Shown here piece after piece: positions 43,142-51,688 of a stretch of DNA of 64,000 bases (position 1 is the first letter of the stretch; every line of letters starts with the position of its first letter). Below the pieces are notes generated by a model. That model searched no databases. It was not told the origin of the DNA and was given only the letters and a program-made list of their open reading frames with translations. This DNA comes from Pseudomonas sp. Os17 (GTDB lineage Bacteria; Pseudomonadota; Gammaproteobacteria; Pseudomonadales; Pseudomonadaceae), in the NCBI RefSeq assembly GCF_001547895.1, contig NZ_AP014627.1, positions 4,653,501-4,717,500 on the forward strand, in the 5' to 3' direction. A program made the translations under genes and the position numbers.

Positions 43142-44770
43142 CTACAGCAGCCGCTGCCTGACCTTCAAATGCCGCGCATACCAGGGCCGGCGCGGCACCT
43201 TGCGCAGCAGATCGGCGAGTTTTTTCTCGTCATCGATAAAGGTGATGCGCAGGGCCAGCTTCATGGTTTCCGGGTCCATCTCCACGGTCTTGCCAGGCTG
43301 CAATCCGGGGATGGTGCTGCAACCATGGGTCACCGGCCCCAGCCAGGGATCGCCGGCCTCGACCCAGCGCCCCGGGGCGAACCAGGGCACGCCGTTGACT
43401 TCCAGACGCTTGAGCTCGCCGGGATGGAAACGCTCATGGGCGCGAAACCAGTCCTCCAGGCGGTCGTCGATCCAGCCATGGAAACGCCAGAACACCGGGC
43501 TGACATGGGACGAAAACGGATCGCCGAGAAAGTCGTTTTCCGGCTGGTACCAGCGCGGGGAAAAATCCGCCGGATCGCGGGCCATGGGCACCGGCGCACC
43601 ACTGGAAGGATCACGCGGCACCGAGGCCCAGCGCATGTGCAACCAGTCGTGCAGGCCCAGTTCAATCTCCGAGCCGAACTGCCCCAGGGTCAGGTTCGCC
43701 AGGTAGCGCGGGTCACGGTATTGCGATTCCCAGACCTGGAAGTTGCTGTGGTAAGTCTCACCGGCCTTGATGTCGCTGACCCACTGGCTGTACTCGTCAT
43801 CGTCGTGGGCCAGCCAGGTCGGCGGCAGGGAGCCACCGTCATGGTTGTCGAAGTAGCGGGCGAACCCCGGGCGATCGCGCAGCAGTTCCGGCTGCGGCAG
43901 GGGAAAATGCTGCCAGGACGGCAAGTCCTGCATGGAGCGCGCGGTACCGAGCATGTGCCGGTGCATGAAGAAAAAATCAATGCCAGAGCCGTTGCGGTCC
44001 TTCTTCGGACCGCGCGCATCGCGCTCCTGGCCCCGGGGGCCGGGCTGCCAGCCGATGCCGCGCAGGGCGTTGCGCTTCTCTTCGGACAGCCGGTGCCACT
44101 TGTCCCGGGTCGCGTGCCACAGCTGGTGGAACAACCGATGCTCGGGGGACACCAGCCAGGCCAGCAAGGTGGGATTGAGGCCGATACGCTGGCGGGCCTC
44201 GGGAAACATCTGCTTGGTGGCGACAAAGCGATTGTCCAGGGCCTGCAGCGCCAGGGGCCGGTCCAAGCGTTCCACGCGGCCGCTGAGGGTGCCGCTGCCG
44301 GCATTGGCGAAGTCGGCCCAGACCTCATCCAGGCTCATCTTGAATTCATAAGCGGCAGCACCGTCCAGCGCGCTGGCCGGGATCAGCCGCCAGTACAGTT
44401 CAGCCGGCTGCGGGGTCACCAGGTCGCCGACGATCCGATAGCGCGGCTCGGCCTCAGCACGCAGCGCCTCGGCACTATCCAGGTAGCCGCACAGGCCGCG
44501 ACCGCGCTGGGCGACATCGAGGAACAGCTCCAGGCCCTGTGACGGCAAGCCATCAAGCCCGGCATCGGCGCCCTCGAAGCGAATGCTCCAGATGCCCCGC
44601 AACTGGTCCGCCAAGCGTTGTCCGGCGGTATCCGCCAGGTCCACCGTGGCCTCGCCCGGAGTGACCGGGAATTCCTCGCGCGTCAACTCGCGATGCACGT
44701 AAAACGCCGCCGGCACCGCAGCGCCAGTCAGCGCCAGGCCCGCCATGAACCCTCGTCGAGAAATCGTCAT
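43142..44770 (-). CDS. pvdP: Pyoverdine maturation tyrosinase PvdP
   Basis: A 542-residue periplasmic copper enzyme that oxidises the D-Tyr/Dab precursor of ferribactin to form the pyoverdine chromophore. The start at ATG 44770 gives a twin-arginine signal (MTISRRGFMAGLALTGAAVP). The C-terminal half has tyrosinase copper-site His clusters: FFMHRHMLG, HDWLHMRW, DPFSSHVSPVFWRFHGWIDD and FRAHERFH. It has its own PvdS box 46 bases upstream and is divergent from pvdMNO, as in P. aeruginosa. Confidence 0.95.
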   Translation of the reverse strand: MTISRRGFMAGLALTGAAVPAAFYVHRELTREEFPVTPGEATVDLADTAGQRLADQLRGIWSIRFEGADAGLDGLPSQGLELFLDVAQRGRGLCGYLDSAEALRAEAEPRYRIVGDLVTPQPAELYWRLIPASALDGAAAYEFKMSLDEVWADFANAGSGTLSGRVERLDRPLALQALDNRFVATKQMFPEARQRIGLNPTLLAWLVSPEHRLFHQLWHATRDKWHRLSEEKRNALRGIGWQPGPRGQERDARGPKKDRNGSGIDFFFMHRHMLGTARSMQDLPSWQHFPLPQPELLRDRPGFARYFDNHDGGSLPPTWLAHDDDEYSQWVSDIKAGETYHSNFQVWESQYRDPRYLANLTLGQFGSEIELGLHDWLHMRWASVPRDPSSGAPVPMARDPADFSPRWYQPENDFLGDPFSSHVSPVFWRFHGWIDDRLEDWFRAHERFHPGELKRLEVNGVPWFAPGRWVEAGDPWLGPVTHGCSTIPGLQPGKTVEMDPETMKLALRITFIDDEKKLADLLRKVPRRPWYARHLKVRQRLL

Positions 44771-44815
44771 TGCCCTACCTGTGTCAGCCCTGATGCAGGC
44801 TTTATCCAAGCTAGG

Positions 44816-44839
44816 ACGTTTGTTGCCCCAGGAAATTTA
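44816..44839 (-). promoter_or_regulatory. PvdS-dependent promoter of pvdP
   Basis: On the minus strand TAAAT (44839-44835), 16 bases, CGT (44818-44816); exact PvdS box, 46 bases before the pvdP start. Confidence 0.92.
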
Positions 44840-44857
44840 GCGCCCGCGCGGGGCGGT

Positions 44858-44881
44858 TAAATTTTCTCGCCACTGGCTCGT
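44858..44881 (+). promoter_or_regulatory. PvdS-dependent promoter of pvdMNO
   Basis: TAAAT (44858-44862), 16 bases, CGT (44879-44881); exact PvdS box, 62 bases before the pvdM start. Its -35 element lies only 18 bases from that of the divergent pvdP box, so polymerase binding at the two may interfere. Confidence 0.92.
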
Positions 44882-44943
44882 CCTTCCCAGATAGCAAAGG
44901 CCCCCGTGCCTGCACCTTGACGGCGAATCCGACTGAGATGGCA

Positions 44944-46293
44944 ATGACAAAACCACGTTCGAAGAAGGCTCTTTACATCGGCCTGCCGCTGGCCCTGGCG
45001 ATTGGCGCCGGCGCCGGCTTCCTGGCCTGGGACTACTGGTTCAGGGACAACCCGGGCTACCCGGTCAAGGTGATGAAACAGGCCGAAGAACTGCAGGAGC
45101 GCATCCTCTCCTTCGACAGCCACATCACCGTGCCCCTGGATTTCGGCAGCGCCGGCAACGAGGCCGACAAGGACGGCAGCGGCCAGTTCGACCTGGCCAA
45201 GGCCGGACGCGGACGCCTGTCCGGCGCAGCCCTGACGATTTTCGGCTGGCCGGAAATCTGGAACGGGCCCAATGCCCCCCATCGCCCCACGGCGGGCTTT
45301 GTCGACGCCGCGCGCAACGAGCAGGAAGCGCGCTACAAGATCCTCACCGGCATGGTCCGCGACTTCCCCAACCAGGTGGGCATTGCCTATACCCCGGACG
45401 ACTTCCGCCGCCTCAACGGTGAAGGCAAGTTCGCGGTGTTCCTCAGCATGCTCAACGCCTACCCGCTGGGCACCGATCTCGACCAGCTCGATCACTGGGC
45501 GGCCCGGGGCATGCGCATGTTCGGCTTCAGCTACGTGGGCAACAACGCCTGGTCCGACTCCTCGCGCCCGCTGCCGTTCTTCAACGACACCCCGGACGCC
45601 CTCGGCGGCCTGTCCGAGCTGGGCCGGCAGGCCGTGCACCGACTCAACGACCTGGGGGTGATCATCGACGTCTCGCAGATGTCGACCCAGGCCCTGGAGC
45701 AGGTCAGCCAGCTCAGCCGCGCGCCCTTCGTCGCCTCGCACTCGGCGCCCCGGGCCCTGGTGGATATCCCGCGCAACCTCAGCGACAAGGAAATGCAGCT
45801 GATCAAGGACAGCGGCGGCGTGGTGCAGATCGTCGGTTTCCCCACCTACATCCGTCCCCTGAGCCAAGCGACCCGGGACAAGCTCAACGCCCTGCGCGCG
45901 CGTTTCGACCTGCAACCCTTGACCGGGCTGGAAATGGCCCTGATGCCCGGCGACGCCATCATCACCGTGTGGCCCGAACAGCGTTTCGGCGAATACGCCG
46001 GCGAGCTGTACAGCATTGTCGAAGCAGAACCCAAGGCCACCCTCAAGGACTTCGGCGACGCCATCGACTACGCCGTGAAGAAGATCGGCATCGACCACGT
46101 CGGCATCAGTTCGGACTTCAACGACGGGGGCGGCCTGGACGGCTGGAAGGATGTCAGCGAGGGCCGCAACGTCACCGCCGAACTGCTGCAGCGCGGCTAC
46201 AGCGAAGCGGATATCGCCAAGCTCTGGGGCGGCAACTTCCTGCGGGTCTGGGAGCAGGTGCAGAAATCCGCCAAGCCCCTGGCCCATCGCTGA
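44944..46293 (+). CDS. pvdM: Pyoverdine maturation dipeptidase-like protein PvdM
   Basis: A 449-residue protein of the M19 renal dipeptidase family, anchored in the inner membrane and facing the periplasm. ATG 44944 (MTKPRSKKALYIGLPLALAI) has GAG six bases before and gives a basic N-terminus plus membrane helix; ATG 44938 and TTG 44917 are alternatives. Family motifs: SFDSHITVPLDF, VIIDVSQMS, FVASHSAPRALVDIPRNL and HVGISSDFNDGG. PvdM is required for chromophore formation during ferribactin maturation in the periplasm, alongside PvdP. First gene of pvdM-pvdN-pvdO-acetyltransferase, all closely spaced. Confidence 0.94.
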   Translation: MTKPRSKKALYIGLPLALAIGAGAGFLAWDYWFRDNPGYPVKVMKQAEELQERILSFDSHITVPLDFGSAGNEADKDGSGQFDLAKAGRGRLSGAALTIFGWPEIWNGPNAPHRPTAGFVDAARNEQEARYKILTGMVRDFPNQVGIAYTPDDFRRLNGEGKFAVFLSMLNAYPLGTDLDQLDHWAARGMRMFGFSYVGNNAWSDSSRPLPFFNDTPDALGGLSELGRQAVHRLNDLGVIIDVSQMSTQALEQVSQLSRAPFVASHSAPRALVDIPRNLSDKEMQLIKDSGGVVQIVGFPTYIRPLSQATRDKLNALRARFDLQPLTGLEMALMPGDAIITVWPEQRFGEYAGELYSIVEAEPKATLKDFGDAIDYAVKKIGIDHVGISSDFNDGGGLDGWKDVSEGRNVTAELLQRGYSEADIAKLWGGNFLRVWEQVQKSAKPLAHR

Positions 46294-46325
46294 TCCCCCC
46301 TTTTGCCAACCAGTGAAATGAGCTC

Positions 46326-47612
46326 ATGACCGATCGCCGTACATTTCTCAAACAGGCCGGCATCCTCGCCGCCGGCCTGCCTCTGGGCGCCGGCGCCCTG
46401 GCCGCGTCCGGCACCAGCACTAGCGCCCCGTCCCCTGCGCCCAAGGACCCATGGGCGCAACTGCGCCTGCTGTTCGACCAGGACCCGGACTCCATTCACT
46501 TTTCCAACTTCCTGGTGACCTCGCACCCAAGGCCCGTGCGTGAAGCCATCGAACGGCATCGCGCCAAAATCGACCGCAACCCGGGGCTGGCCATGGACTG
46601 GGACCTGCAGGAACCCTGGAAACGCGAGGCCGAGGTGCGTCGATGGGCGGGCCGCTACCTGCAAGCCAAGCCCGGCCAGATCGCCCTCACCGGCAGCACC
46701 AGCGAAGGCTTGGCGATGATTTACGGCGGCCTTCACGTGCGGCCCGATCAAGAGATCCTGACCACGGTCCACGAACACTACGCCACCGAATACAGCCTGA
46801 ATTTCCGCGTGGCCAAGCAAGGCACCCAGGTGCGCAAGATCAGCCTGTTCAAGGACCCGCACCGGGTGTCCAAGGATGAAATCCTGGGCTCGATCAAGCG
46901 CAGCATCCGCCCCAATACCCGGGTCCTGGGCATGACCTGGGTGCAGTCGGGCAGTGGCGTGAAGCTGCCGATCGGCGAGATCGGCCAGTTGGTGGATGAG
47001 TTCAACCGCAACCGCGACGACAAAGACCGAATCATCTATGTGGTGGATGGGGTCCACGGGTTTGGCGTGGACAACCTGGACTTCCCCGACATGCACTGCG
47101 ACTACTTCATTTCCGGCACTCACAAGTGGATGTTCGGCCCTCGCGGCACCGGGATCATCTGCGCCCGCTCCGAGGAGCTCAAGGACGTTACCCCCAGCGT
47201 ACCGACCTTTTCCGAGGACAACAATTTCGCTACCAGCATGACCCCCGGCGGCTACCACGCCTTTGAACACCGCTGGGCCCTGGATGAAGCCTTCAAGCTG
47301 CACTTGCAACTGGGCAAGGCCCAAGTCCAGGCGCGCATCCACGCCCTCAACAGCTACCTCAAGCAACGTCTGCAGGAGCTGCCCCAAGTGGAGCTGGTCA
47401 CCCCCCTGAGCCCCGAGCTGTCAGCGGGCTTCACCTTCTTCCGGATCAAGAATCAGGACTGCGACCAGTTCGCCGCCTACCTGATGGCCAATCGGGTGGT
47501 GGTCGATGCCGTGGACCGGGACGTCGGTCCGGTGATCCGTACCGCGCCAGGCCTGCTCAACGACGAACAACAGATCGATCGCTTTATGGACCTGCTGCGC
47601 AAAAAGGTCTGA
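46326..47612 (+). CDS. pvdN: PLP-dependent side-chain-modifying enzyme PvdN
   Basis: A 428-residue class-V aminotransferase-fold protein with a twin-arginine signal (MTDRRTFLKQAGILAAGLPL). The PLP lysine is in FISGTHKWMFGPRGTGIICA. PvdN acts in the periplasm and turns the pyoverdine glutamic acid side chain into succinamide. It starts 32 bases after pvdM. Confidence 0.95.
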   Translation: MTDRRTFLKQAGILAAGLPLGAGALAASGTSTSAPSPAPKDPWAQLRLLFDQDPDSIHFSNFLVTSHPRPVREAIERHRAKIDRNPGLAMDWDLQEPWKREAEVRRWAGRYLQAKPGQIALTGSTSEGLAMIYGGLHVRPDQEILTTVHEHYATEYSLNFRVAKQGTQVRKISLFKDPHRVSKDEILGSIKRSIRPNTRVLGMTWVQSGSGVKLPIGEIGQLVDEFNRNRDDKDRIIYVVDGVHGFGVDNLDFPDMHCDYFISGTHKWMFGPRGTGIICARSEELKDVTPSVPTFSEDNNFATSMTPGGYHAFEHRWALDEAFKLHLQLGKAQVQARIHALNSYLKQRLQELPQVELVTPLSPELSAGFTFFRIKNQDCDQFAAYLMANRVVVDAVDRDVGPVIRTAPGLLNDEQQIDRFMDLLRKKV

Positions 47613-47656
47613 AACCGCTCCTCCTTGCGCACTGCGTCACTTTTAAAAAGAGAGTC

Positions 47657-48550
47657 ATGATGAAACAGCATTCACTGAGCACCGCCCTCCGCCCGCCCCT
47701 GGCCAGCCTCTCCCTGGCCTTGCTGCTGAGCCTGTTGCTGCCGACCGCCGCCCAGGCCGCCGCCTCGCCCCAGCCGGGCAAGGTGTTCAAGGACTGCAAG
47801 GACTGTCCGGAAATGGTGGTGCTGCCCGCCGGCACCTTCACCATGGGTACCCCCGCTGACGAGGTCGGCCGCCAGGAGGACGAAGGTCCGATGCATGAAG
47901 TGACCTTCGCCAAGCCATTCGCCATCGGACGCTTCCAGGTCCTGGCCGGCGAATGGGCCACCTACCTGAAGGAAACCGGCTACCAGATGCCCGACGGCGA
48001 CACGCGCCCCGGTCGCGAATGCAAGGCCGGTAAACCCCGCTACCCAGTCGGCCCGCGCCAACCGGCGGTGTGCATGGACTTCAACGAAGCCCAGGCCTAC
48101 ACCGCCTGGCTGTCCAAGCGCACCGGCCAGCACTACTACATCGTCAGCGAAGCCATGCGCGAATACGCGGCCCGCGCCGGCAGCACCGGCCCCTTCCCCT
48201 TCCCTTTCGACGAGGGCAAGGAATACAGCATTGCCAAGCACGCCAACACCTACGGCCCGGAAGACGGCTTCAGCTTCACTTCGCCCGCCGGCTCCTTCCC
48301 CCCTAACGCCTTTGGCGTCTACGACATGCACGGCAATGTCTACGAGTTCACCCCCGACTGCTGGCATGACAGCTATGTCGGCGCCCCCACCGACGGTAGC
48401 GCCTGGACCGAGCCCAACTGCAGCGTCCTGCAGATGCGCGGCAACGACTGGACCGAAGCGCCGATTTTTTCCCGCTCAGGCAACCGCAACAACATCTACC
48501 CCACCGATCGTGGTGACTGGCTGGGGTTCCGGGTTGCCCGCGACCTTTGA
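47657..48550 (+). CDS. pvdO: Pyoverdine maturation protein PvdO (formylglycine-generating-enzyme fold)
   Basis: A 297-residue periplasmic protein with a cleavable signal peptide ending TAAQAAA, then a sulfatase-modifying/FGE domain: VVLPAGTFTMGTPADEVGRQ, FAIGRFQVLAGEWATYL, FGVYDMHGNVYEFTPDCW and GDWLGFRVARD. PvdO is required for the final oxidation of dihydropyoverdine to pyoverdine. There is a second in-frame ATG three bases downstream. It lies 44 bases after pvdN. Confidence 0.95.
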   Translation: MMKQHSLSTALRPPLASLSLALLLSLLLPTAAQAAASPQPGKVFKDCKDCPEMVVLPAGTFTMGTPADEVGRQEDEGPMHEVTFAKPFAIGRFQVLAGEWATYLKETGYQMPDGDTRPGRECKAGKPRYPVGPRQPAVCMDFNEAQAYTAWLSKRTGQHYYIVSEAMREYAARAGSTGPFPFPFDEGKEYSIAKHANTYGPEDGFSFTSPAGSFPPNAFGVYDMHGNVYEFTPDCWHDSYVGAPTDGSAWTEPNCSVLQMRGNDWTEAPIFSRSGNRNNIYPTDRGDWLGFRVARDL

Positions 48551-48582
48551 CCCTTCCCCTCATCGACTGACGGAGACACACC

Positions 48583-49602
48583 ATGAAAGCAGCTTTGTTC
48601 ACCCTGTCGCTGAGCGACGGTTCCACCGCCAGCGTGCATGACGCCGAAGAGAACCAGGGCAGCCTGCACACCGAGGGCTTCGCGGCACTGACCTTTCGCA
48701 GCGATGGCGAACTGATCGAGATCGCCGGCGAGATTGCCCCCAACTACCCGGCCAGTGCGCTGCTGGCCTTGTTGGGCGGGCATTTCTGCTACAAGAAGAA
48801 GTCCGCCCAGGTGCGGGTTCGCCTGCGTGCCAGCCGCGACTTTGCCGTGTCAGCCATCCGCCAGGGGGTCTTTGACACCTTGCTCGCCGTCGATGCCCAC
48901 CAGGTGGAGCTACAGTGCCGACGCAGTACCTTCTGGCAGCACCCGCTGCCCTGGCTCAGCGCTCCGGCCAGCGCCCACACCGCGCCCTTCTACCAGTTCA
49001 GCGGCGAGAAACGTCACCCGCAACGCCCGCCACTGCCCCAGGGCGAGGTGTACCGCCGTCGTCTGCCGGGGCTCAACACCGAGTTCAGCCTGCGCACCAT
49101 CGATCCGGACCGCGACCTGCAAGCCTTCAATCGCTGGATGAACCTGGAACAGGTGGCGTTCTTCTGGGAGCAGGCCGGTAGCCTCGACGAGCACGCCGCC
49201 TATCTGCAAGACATGCTCGCCGACCCGCGGGTCCATCCGCTGATCGGCTGCTACGACGACGAGCCCTTCGCCTACTTCGAAGTCTACTGGTGCAAGGAAG
49301 ACCGCATCGCCCCCTACTACGACGTGCAGGACCACGACCGCGGCTGGCACGTGGTGGTGGGCGAGAACAAGCACCAGGGCATCGGCAAGCTCAAGGGCTG
49401 GTTCAATTCGCTGATGCACTACATGTTCCTGGATGATCCACGTACCCAGCGCATCCTTGGCGAACCGCGCATCGACCATGACCGGCAGATCGACTTCCTC
49501 AAGTCCCAGGGCTTCGGTCACCTGAAGGACATCCAACTGGCCCACAAGAAAGCCGCTCTGCTGCGCCTGGAACGCGAGTTCTTCTTCGATCGGCCACTTT
49601 GA
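48583..49602 (+). CDS. Hydroxyornithine acyltransferase, IucB/MbtK type
   Basis: A 339-residue GNAT-fold protein. The C-terminal half (about 165-335) is the siderophore acyltransferase domain: RTIDPDRDLQAFNRWMN, FFWEQAG, PLIGCYDDEPFAYFEVYWCK, APYYDVQDHDRGWHVVVGE and RILGEPRIDHDRQIDFLKSQ. The N-terminal domain is of the associated type. It should transfer an acetyl (or other acyl) group from CoA to N5-hydroxyornithine, like PvdYII in type II P. aeruginosa. It lies where PAO1 has pvdF, the formyltransferase, so the pyoverdine here probably contains acetyl- instead of formyl-hydroxyornithine. Acyl specificity is inferred. It starts 32 bases after pvdO, in the same operon. Confidence 0.88.
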   Translation: MKAALFTLSLSDGSTASVHDAEENQGSLHTEGFAALTFRSDGELIEIAGEIAPNYPASALLALLGGHFCYKKKSAQVRVRLRASRDFAVSAIRQGVFDTLLAVDAHQVELQCRRSTFWQHPLPWLSAPASAHTAPFYQFSGEKRHPQRPPLPQGEVYRRRLPGLNTEFSLRTIDPDRDLQAFNRWMNLEQVAFFWEQAGSLDEHAAYLQDMLADPRVHPLIGCYDDEPFAYFEVYWCKEDRIAPYYDVQDHDRGWHVVVGENKHQGIGKLKGWFNSLMHYMFLDDPRTQRILGEPRIDHDRQIDFLKSQGFGHLKDIQLAHKKAALLRLEREFFFDRPL

Positions 49603-49926
49603 GCTGATCCAGCGGTCGCTGCAGCCTCCCGGCAGCGACCGGCGCACGGCGCGACGCCAGGCCTGCGCTAAATCCCCCCAGTGCCACTTCGTCTTCTCTG
49701 CAACGGTCTTGAGTCAAGCCCCGTCCCGAACGCGACAGCCTCCTCAAGCCCGGCATTGCAGCGCACTGCACGCCGCATCGCGCTGTGCACCCCGGACCCT
49801 TGCCCGTATGTCGATCCATTTCAGAGGAAGCGCACCAGATGAACCCGACGGCTGCACCCCGGCCCCCATGCCCCAACGCAAACCGCCTCTCACCCGCCCT
49901 TATCCGTGCTTGAACCAGGAGTCATC
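49603..49926. other. Intergenic region with the pvdE promoter
   Basis: A 10-bp perfect hairpin (49613-49622 with 49632-49641) follows the acetyltransferase stop; it has no T-run, so termination there is uncertain. The pvdE PvdS box follows. The leader between that box and the pvdE start is unusually long, at about 230 bases. A frame from 49709 that overlaps the pvdE start codon has no family features. Confidence 0.6.
49669..49692 (+). promoter_or_regulatory. PvdS-dependent promoter of pvdE
   Basis: TAAAT (49669-49673), 16 bases, CGT (49690-49692); exact PvdS box. It lies 234 bases upstream of the pvdE start codon, much further than the other four boxes from their genes. Confidence 0.9.
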
Positions 49927-51582
49927 ATGAACAGCCCTCCGCGTAGCCGCAGCGCCATCCGTGACCTGCTGGGCCTGCTCAAACCTTTCTGGCCCACCGT
50001 GGCCGTCTCGATCGTGCTGGGCATCATCGGCGGCCTGAGCATCACCGTCCTGCTGGCGACCATCAACCAGGCCCTGAACGGCGCCGACGGCCTCAGTCGC
50101 GGCGTGGTCCTGACCTTCGCCGGGCTGTGCCTGCTGGCGCTGCTGTGTTCGATTCTGTCGGACATCGGCAGCAACTACGTCGGCCAGCACATCATCAGCA
50201 AGCTGCGCAAAGACCTGGGGGAAAAAGTCCTCAGCGCGCCCATCGAGCAGATCGAACGCTATCGCAGCCATCGCCTGATCCCGGTACTGACCCACGACAT
50301 CGACACCATCAGCGACTTCGCCTTCGCCTTTGCGCCACTGGCCATTTCCCTGACCGTGACCCTGGGCTGCCTGGGTTACCTGGCCCTGCTCTCATGGCCG
50401 ATGTTCCTGCTGATGCTGGTGGCCATCGTGATTGGTTGCAGCGTGCAGTTTGTTGCGCAAACCAAGGGCATCAAGGGCTTCATGGACGCCCGGGATGAAG
50501 AGGACAACCTGCAAAAGCACTACAACGCCATTGCCGACGGCGCCAAGGAACTGCGCATCCACCGGCCGCGCCGCAACCGCATGTTCAACCAGCGGATCAA
50601 GCACAGCGCCGAGCACATCTGCAACAAACAGATCGAGTCGGTGAACATTTTCATCGTCGCCAAGACCTTCGGCTCCATGCTGTTTTTCGTGGTCATCGGC
50701 CTGGCCCTGGCCCTGCAGTCCTTCTGGCCCAACAACGACCGCGCAGTGATGAGCGGCTTCGTCCTGGTGCTGCTGTACATGAAGGGCCCCCTGGAATTGC
50801 TGATCGGCAACCTGCCGATTGTCAGCCGCGCCCAGGTGGCCTTCCGCCGCATCGCCGAACTGTCCGAGCGCTTCTCCTCCCCCGAACCGCACCTGCTGCT
50901 CAGTGAAACCGCAAGCCAACCCCAGACCGTGCACAGCCTGGAACTGCACGATGTGCGCTACGCCTTCCCGGCCGTCGAAGGCAGCGCGCCCTTTGCCCTG
51001 GGTCCGGTGAACCTGCGGATCAAGCAGGGCGACATCGTCTTCATCGTTGGCGAGAACGGCTGCGGCAAGACCACCCTGATCAAGCTGCTACTGGGCCTGT
51101 ACCGACCCCAGGAAGGCGAGATCCGCCTCAACGGCCGCCCTGTCACCGCCGAGACCCGCGACGACTATCGACAACTGTTCACCACCATCTTTGCCGACTA
51201 CTACCTGTTCGATGACCTGGTCCAGGGTGGCGAACAACTGCCCGAAGAGGCCGAACAGTATCTGCGCCGCCTGGAGATCGGGCACAAGGTGAGCATCCGC
51301 GACGGGGCCTTCACCACCACCGATCTGTCCACCGGACAACGCAAGCGACTGGCGCTGGTCAACGCCTGGATCGAGGAACGCCCGGTGCTGGTGTTCGACG
51401 AATGGGCCGCCGACCAGGACCCGACCTTCCGGCGGATTTTCTACACCGAGCTGCTGCCGGACCTCAAACGCCTGGGCAAGACCATCATCGTCATCTCCCA
51501 CGACGATCGCTATTTCGACATTGCCGACCAGTTGGTGCGCATGGAAGCGGGCAAGGTCAGTTGCGAACTCGAACCGGCCTGA
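49927..51582 (+). CDS. pvdE: Ferribactin exporter PvdE (type I ABC transporter)
   Basis: A 551-residue inner-membrane ABC transporter with fused permease (six helices, about 20-300) and ATPase. Walker A GENGCGKTTLIKLLLGLY, signature DLSTGQRKRLALVNAW, Walker B VLVFDEWAADQDP. It moves the acylated precursor ferribactin from cytoplasm to periplasm, where PvdP, PvdM, PvdN and PvdO act. The start at ATG 49927 has AGGAG. It is followed by fpvA 106 bases later. Confidence 0.95.
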   Translation: MNSPPRSRSAIRDLLGLLKPFWPTVAVSIVLGIIGGLSITVLLATINQALNGADGLSRGVVLTFAGLCLLALLCSILSDIGSNYVGQHIISKLRKDLGEKVLSAPIEQIERYRSHRLIPVLTHDIDTISDFAFAFAPLAISLTVTLGCLGYLALLSWPMFLLMLVAIVIGCSVQFVAQTKGIKGFMDARDEEDNLQKHYNAIADGAKELRIHRPRRNRMFNQRIKHSAEHICNKQIESVNIFIVAKTFGSMLFFVVIGLALALQSFWPNNDRAVMSGFVLVLLYMKGPLELLIGNLPIVSRAQVAFRRIAELSERFSSPEPHLLLSETASQPQTVHSLELHDVRYAFPAVEGSAPFALGPVNLRIKQGDIVFIVGENGCGKTTLIKLLLGLYRPQEGEIRLNGRPVTAETRDDYRQLFTTIFADYYLFDDLVQGGEQLPEEAEQYLRRLEIGHKVSIRDGAFTTTDLSTGQRKRLALVNAWIEERPVLVFDEWAADQDPTFRRIFYTELLPDLKRLGKTIIVISHDDRYFDIADQLVRMEAGKVSCELEPA

Positions 51583-51688
51583 TTTTTTCGTATCGGCTTT
51601 CCGGTTTTCGGGAAGTCGAACGTCTCATAACAAGTTTGAGAAACATTCACATTTAAAACGAATTCCCATTGCCGCTTAATAAGAGCAA

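Noticed and set aside
42913..43161. An independent 82-residue gene after the SMI1 fragment
   Set aside because: The sequence makes sense as the frameshifted second half of the SMI1/KNR4 gene in another frame; the 82-residue translation has no features.
49709..49930. A 73-residue leader frame overlapping the pvdE start
   Set aside because: It starts at TTG without a ribosome site and has a Pro/Arg-rich random-looking translation; the overlap with ATG 49927 is probably chance.
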